Assembly: GCF_009727055.1 (NCBI RefSeq)
Contig: NC_052355.1
Coordinates: 781,056-845,055 of the forward strand
Source of the DNA: Benincasa hispida
Taxonomy: Eukaryota > Streptophyta > Magnoliopsida > Cucurbitales > Cucurbitaceae
DNA length: 64,000 bases
Direction: 5' to 3'
Shown here: in pieces, positions 59,273 through 64,000 of the stretch
How positions within the stretch are numbered: the stretch's first letter is position 1
Layout: each line of letters opens with the position of its first letter
Notes under the pieces: model-generated
Databases searched by the model: none
Told to the model about the DNA's origin: nothing
The model's input: only the letters and a program-made list of their open reading frames with translations
Position numbers and translations under genes: made by a program

Positions 59273-60771
59273 GGGTCCATTTGATAATGTTCTCATTTTA
59301 TGTTTTATGTTTCTTGTTTCTTGTTTCTTGTTTCCTCTTTTTTTAGAACAAGAAATAGGAATATATTTGATAACTATTTTTATTTCCCGTTTTTGAAAAA
59401 AGAAACAAGAACAGAAACTTATTTGATAACTATTCTTGTTTCTTGTTTCTTGTCTCTTGTATTTTTTTCTTTACATTTTTTTTCCATATTTTATAGTTTA
59501 AATATAATCTAATTATACAAAATAAAAAATATATAGCATGCATTAAAATATAAAAATTAATTATAAAATATTTAAATTATTGAATACACGTAAGTTCTGA
59601 TTTAAAATTAATAACTATAATACAATTATTTCTATTATTCATATGTCGCTAAAATTTGATTTATAACATTGTTTTAAAATTTAAACATAGACTCAAATCT
59701 AACTCAATTATATTATTATGTACATATCGTGATTGTAAAAATTATTAAAATGAGCCTCAATGAATATCTAGTAAACAAAATTTATATATCGTAAATTTTT
59801 AACTTGTTTTATATGTAAGAAAAATAAAAAAATAAAATTTAAAAATATATATAAAAATTCATACTGCAAAATTTAAAATTCAAAACTCAAAAAATATTTA
59901 TATATACATATTGAAAAGGGAAATTATTTTAAACGATAATACTGCTGAAAATATTTATAAATATTAGTTAAATATCACAGTCTATTTGTGATAGACTACT
60001 ATTTGTGTCTATCATGACAAAGATAGACACAAATACTAGTTTATGGTGGTCTATCGGAGATAGATAGTGAAATTTTGTCATATTTATAAATATTTTGGTT
60101 CATTTTCTTATATTTGAAAATAACTCTATTGAAAATTTGAAATTTGAAAAATAAAATAATTTATAAATCTAAATATTTAAAAATTCAAAAATAAATTTGC
60201 TATATCGTAATTTCTTGGTCCCCCGCCGATAGGTGTTGTAAATATTTTGGTTCATTTTTCTATATTTGAAAAAAAATTCTATTGAAAATTTGAAATTTGA
60301 AAATCAAAATGATATCTAAATCTAAATGTCTGAAAATCAAAAATTCGAAATTAAATTAACATATAGATATAAAAAAAATAATAAAGAAATAAATACAAAT
60401 AAAAGAAAGAAATAATTATAAAAGAAATATAAAAAAAATATATATAGAGAGAAAAAGAAAATATATAAGAAAGAAAGAGAAAAAAAAAAAGTCTCCCCTA
60501 AAATTTTATCCTAACACCATGAAGTTAAGCAGTGTTTTTGAGCAAGCCTCCTCACCAATTAACCACGTCTACACATTAATATAATAAAGCAACAACATTA
60601 AATAAGATATAAATAAAATAAGAGATAGTTCTTCAATTTTGACCCCATTTTTTAGAACGTTTCTCAAATTTTAGGAATAAGAAGCAAGAATGATTATCAA
60701 ATAGGTCAGTTTCTTAAAAAATGCGAAACAAAAACAAGAAACAGGAAACGGAAACGTTATCAAACGGACCC
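59273..60771. mobile_element. PIF/Harbinger-like non-autonomous transposon, 1.5 kb
   Basis: Terminal inverted repeats start GGGTCCATTTGATAATGTT on the left and GGGTCCGTTTGATAACGTT on the right. A TAA duplication flanks both sides (59270-59272 and 60772-60774). GGG...GTTTG ends and a 3-bp TAA/TTA duplication are typical of PIF/Harbinger. CTTGTTTC/GAAACAAG-rich subterminal sequence extends the inverted repeat imperfectly. The interior carries a GATAGACAC-type palindromic cluster (59970-60062) and an internal direct copy (60088-60150 versus 60238-60305). There is no transposase. Confidence 0.78.
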
Positions 60772-60774
60772 TAA

Positions 60775-61569
60775 GTAATCAAATTTTATCATGGAAACAC
60801 AACAAAACTCTTTTTTATTAAATTTATGGCACACCTAAATTGAAATTTGAAGACAAATATAAAACAACTGACAAACTAAAAAATGCTATGACGATAGGTT
60901 TGATCAAATTCAACGGTTAAGCCTAGAGTTCCATCAATAATTTGGGCCAGCAACCCAATTTGGTTTAGTTTAAACAAGGTTAGGTCGAGTCAATTTAGGT
61001 GCACACATAAGAGGATTTCATCAACACCATTCTTCTTCATTGCAATATCATAAATCGATCTTGGGATCGGGGACACCGCGACAAAAGCACAACTTAGGAT
61101 ACGTCTAGCAGCTCCTACAAAATCAAATACAAAAATAATGAAAACCAATCACCAAGTCAACATCGGAAAGTATACCGTAGATAGAAGTGGGGAAGAATAA
61201 TTTGGATGTGTTATATTTAATTGAATACAAGATGAAAATTTAAAGATTGAAGGTGATTTGATGGGCAATTCAACTTCCTATCAATTGCCTACCAATACAT
61301 GTTCTTGAAAATACCAGATATCATGTTTTTAGAAATAATCAATATAGTGTTTACAATAGTTCAATTTTATTTTTGTTAATTGTTTTTGCGTTTTGTTGAA
61401 TATTCAAAGAACTATGTGTACTTTCTCGTTTTAAATGGTTATAAAGTTGTAGTCCCCACAAAACAGATATCAAATATTTGTACTGTCCTACTTTTATGGT
61501 GGGGTTGTAATAATTTAGTTTCTAGATGACAAATACATAATAATTGCATTTGTGTACTCCATGGTTTAT
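60775..61569. other. Intergenic DNA, nothing recognised
   Basis: No open frame, repeat or transposon end that I can support. Confidence 0.5.
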
Positions 61570-62297
61570 TGATAATTTATAGAAATACAAGTTATTGTAG
61601 CTTTTTACTTAGAATAATAAGGGTAGCTAAGCAAAATATGCATTGATTATACTAAAAATTTATGTTAAATGATATAATTCGTTGAACTATACTAAAAATC
61701 CTGCTGACCGCATATCATGAGTTAAATTGTGACAAAGTGTGTATTTTACAGTTGATCGCAAGATTTGTCTGCATGCACCGAACTTCTACCCGATGAACAA
61801 ATATTTGGTCGCATGCCTTGGGATCTCTGACCTAGTGCCAACAGATCTTCTCTTGTAAACTTAATAATGTTAACCATGATAGCAGTGTTGACATTCTCAC
61901 CTTGCACGTCAGAGATAGTGATTGATCAGAGCAAGATTCCCAATGATTGTCAGCGCATGGCTCTATAAATAGAGCCTTGATGCCCATAAAGAAGAGTTCC
62001 GAAATCCGTGAGTCAAGGTTTACTTGAGAACATTCTTAGGCACGATTCTTGCAGCATAAGCAAAGAGTGAACCAGAGAGCATTTCTAAGAACTTTCACTT
62101 CTAAACTCCACCTAGACTTGTCATTGGAACTTCACTAGAGCAAGAGCTTGAGAGGGCCTTCTCCACTCCACACTATCATTCTGTCACCAGCAGCCTCGAC
62201 ATTACACCTATTGGAAGTTCTATTTACTCTCTTCTTGTCTTTTACTATTGTATTGCATTTGAGACTAAGAGATTATTCACTTTTGTAAACAAGAAGT
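61570..62297 (+). mobile_element. Athila-like Gypsy LTR fragment
   Basis: Starts TGATAATTTATAGAAATACAAGTTATT, a decayed form of the family's LTR start including the hairpin. It continues with phrases comparable to the other LTRs (for example CTCTATAAATAGAGCC near 61963 and ATTGGAAGTTC near 62210). It breaks off near 62297 where a minus-strand Copia LTR fragment begins. CTATAAATAG at 61963-61972 is a plausible TATA box of the LTR promoter. Confidence 0.6.
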
Positions 62298-62513
62298 CTA
62301 TTTAGGTGTATCTTGACCCCGTGTGTCTTCAGATACAGATCAAGACTCATACAATAACCTAGGATGTTTGTTTATTGGATTAGGGTTATTTAGGCAAGAT
62401 AAGTACAAGATAAACAGTAACTATTTATTGCAATAAACATTGATAACACTTTATTAATGACCGCTCAAATGTTTCATTTATTATCTACGAGTTTTAGGGC
62501 ATAAAATCCAACA
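62298..62513 (-). mobile_element. First 216 bp of a minus-strand Copia LTR
   Basis: On the minus strand it begins TGTTGGATTTTATGCCCTAAAACTCG, the standard start of the Copia LTRs here, and is collinear with 1790-1984. Only the front of the LTR remains. Confidence 0.7.
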
Positions 62514-64000
62514 ATAAGGGCCCATTGTTTTGGGCATTTAATTCATCCTATCGAGTCTGTATGTGCGTGTCGATCATGATGCAAATATTGCTAAGAAAAT
62601 CAGTGCAATAAGGAGCAAGAATGGACTGGTTCTAAAGTAAGAAATTGCATTTTGTGTTAGAGCATAACGAGAGAGAATTGCAATGCTACCCTTTACACTA
62701 TAGCATAGAAGGGCTATCGTTGCAACACTTTAACCGAGCGTAATTTACACTGGGATGTTTTTCCAGACCAACGTCGTTACGCTCGACCCAGCGTATTACG
62801 CTGGGATTTTTTCCAAACCAGCATCCTTACACTCTAGCTGAGTGTAATTACGCTAGAGCAATTCTAGACCAATGTAGTTACGCTCCAGTCGAGTGTCACA
62901 ATGCTCTGAAAAGTTCATGCGCACACGCCCCACATACTGGAAGTCATGAATTCGAGGCTAACGTGGAGCAACTGCCATTTTTTAACTATTTTTTTATTTT
63001 ATGTATTTGTTTTTAATTAATGAAATTAGTATAAATGTTATATTAATTTAATTAATTCTGAGGAGTGCCAATTTTTTGTCCAATTTTTCCGTTTAGTTAA
63101 TTTTACATGTGATGTATGATTAGTTTTCATATATAGCATAATGTATGCCTTATATAAAATCCAACCATAGGATAAACATTTTCTTCATGCATCATATTTA
63201 ATATAATTGTTATATTATATAGTTGCATGATATATCCAAAGCATTCTTATGCATCATATTGAATATAAATGTTATATTACATAATTGCATGAATCATACT
63301 ATGGTATAAAAGTTATATTATATGGTTTGTATGATGGACATGTTTTTATTTTCATTAGTTTATAATATAAGTGTTATATTATATAATGAAAATGAAATCG
63401 CATTGAGCATGACGTTACTTAGTAGATATAAGTATTATATGTAATGAATGTCATTAAATGCATGATTGTAGATTTTAATTACTTCATTAATTTGTAAGTG
63501 TTATAAGTTTAATGATTAGAATTAAAATCTATAATCAAGAGTTGCATGGAAACATAGGTTTCAATTAATTTTAAATGGTTTAAATTAATTCACCTAGACC
63601 TATGTTGAATTATTTCTAATATGATTAGAAATTGGTTAATCTTTTATTTTTATTTTAATAGGATTAAATTGGAAATAATAAAAGATTAAATTTATAAAAT
63701 AATTTTTTATAAGGGACCTTTATCTAAGGAAAGTTCTGTCTAAGGTTGGGGTATTTAAGCTTATGAAAATGGAACACTCTTACCTAAGAACCGACTTGGA
63801 AGGTGAATTACAAAAATATTTTATAAGCATACAATACATGATTAGGTTTATTAAAGTGTTTATAAATAAGAATCATATTGTTAAACTATCTAATATAAGA
63901 GTTATATTTGGCCAATTTAACAATGCATTTAGATAAATTGTTAGTCGGATTTACCTAAGTAATAAACTTTAGGTCTTAAACACTTAATGAGAGGAAAATG
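62514..64000 (+). mobile_element. Copia leader, third copy (runs off the window)
   Basis: Collinear from about 63090 with 20850-21500: GTGATGTATGxTTAGTTT, GCATAATGTATGCC, TATAAGTGTTATATTA-type segments, TCTAAGGTTGGGGTATTTAAG and finally ACACTTxATGAGAGGAAAAT, matching 21480-21500. It has a 51-53-bp tandem array at 62738-62892 that the other copies lack in this form. No gag is reached before the window ends. Confidence 0.65.
62738..62913 (+). repeat. 51-53-bp tandem array in the Copia leader
   Basis: Units at 62738-62790, 62791-62841 and 62842-62892, plus a partial fourth. Each has a GCGTAATTACGCT-like dyad, a TTCCAGACCAA-like middle and a GTTACGCTC-like end, with 20-30% divergence. Confidence 0.75.

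Overview
This is a stretch of plant nuclear DNA, almost certainly from a dicot. It carries two ordinary plant genes with plant-type structure: a class III peroxidase with GT-AG introns and an NADH dehydrogenase B18/NDUFB7 gene. The rest is mostly long-terminal-repeat (LTR) retrotransposons, LINE remnants and small DNA transposons in AT-rich sequence. The transposon style and the GATAGAC-type repeats remind me of cucurbit genomes, but that is an impression, not something the sequence proves.

Layout. (1) 1-10,357: a Ty1/Copia element on the + strand. It keeps its integrase end, reverse transcriptase, RNase H and 3' LTR. A minus-strand Copia LTR cuts it on the left, and a solo LTR that itself contains a second solo LTR interrupts it. 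(2) 10,358-15,059: single-copy-like DNA with the peroxidase gene (minus, 12,290-11,164) and a hAT-like miniature element (13,100-13,655). (3) 15,060-42,237: one + strand Copia element exploded by insertions. Its 5' LTR holds two nested LTRs and its leader holds a Gypsy-type LTR. Its pol gene is split between about 24,898 and 38,697 by a minus-strand Copia remnant, which in turn contains an Athila/Tat-like Gypsy element and four further LTR-sized insertions. The pol gene resumes at 38,697 and ends in a truncated 3' LTR at 41,765. (4) 42,238-44,200: a diverged direct repeat, then the intact NDUFB7 coding region (43,887-44,177). (5) 44,200-57,940: a LINE, Ty3/Gypsy integrase and LINE pieces, and a nearly complete short-LTR Copia (48,653-53,183). 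A good splice acceptor at 57,947 leaves open that this whole span is an intron in the NDUFB7 3' UTR. (6) 58,000-64,000: AT-rich DNA, a 1.5-kb PIF/Harbinger-like element (59,273-60,771), a Gypsy LTR fragment and a third copy of the Copia leader, which runs off the window.

I see no undescribed multi-gene system. The observations most worth attention are: a perfect 38-bp inverted pair of Tn5/Nextera mosaic ends (51,196-51,233) sitting exactly where about 200 residues of integrase are missing, close to a one-N gap with a duplicated flank (52,220-52,688), so that part of the assembly is unreliable; a conserved GAAA-loop hairpin at the first bases of every Athila-like LTR; a degenerate CGATCG-centred array in every copy of one Copia LTR family; and an insertion nest whose order can be read from target-site duplications and protein joins.

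Apart from the peroxidase and NDUFB7, no coding region here looks functional.
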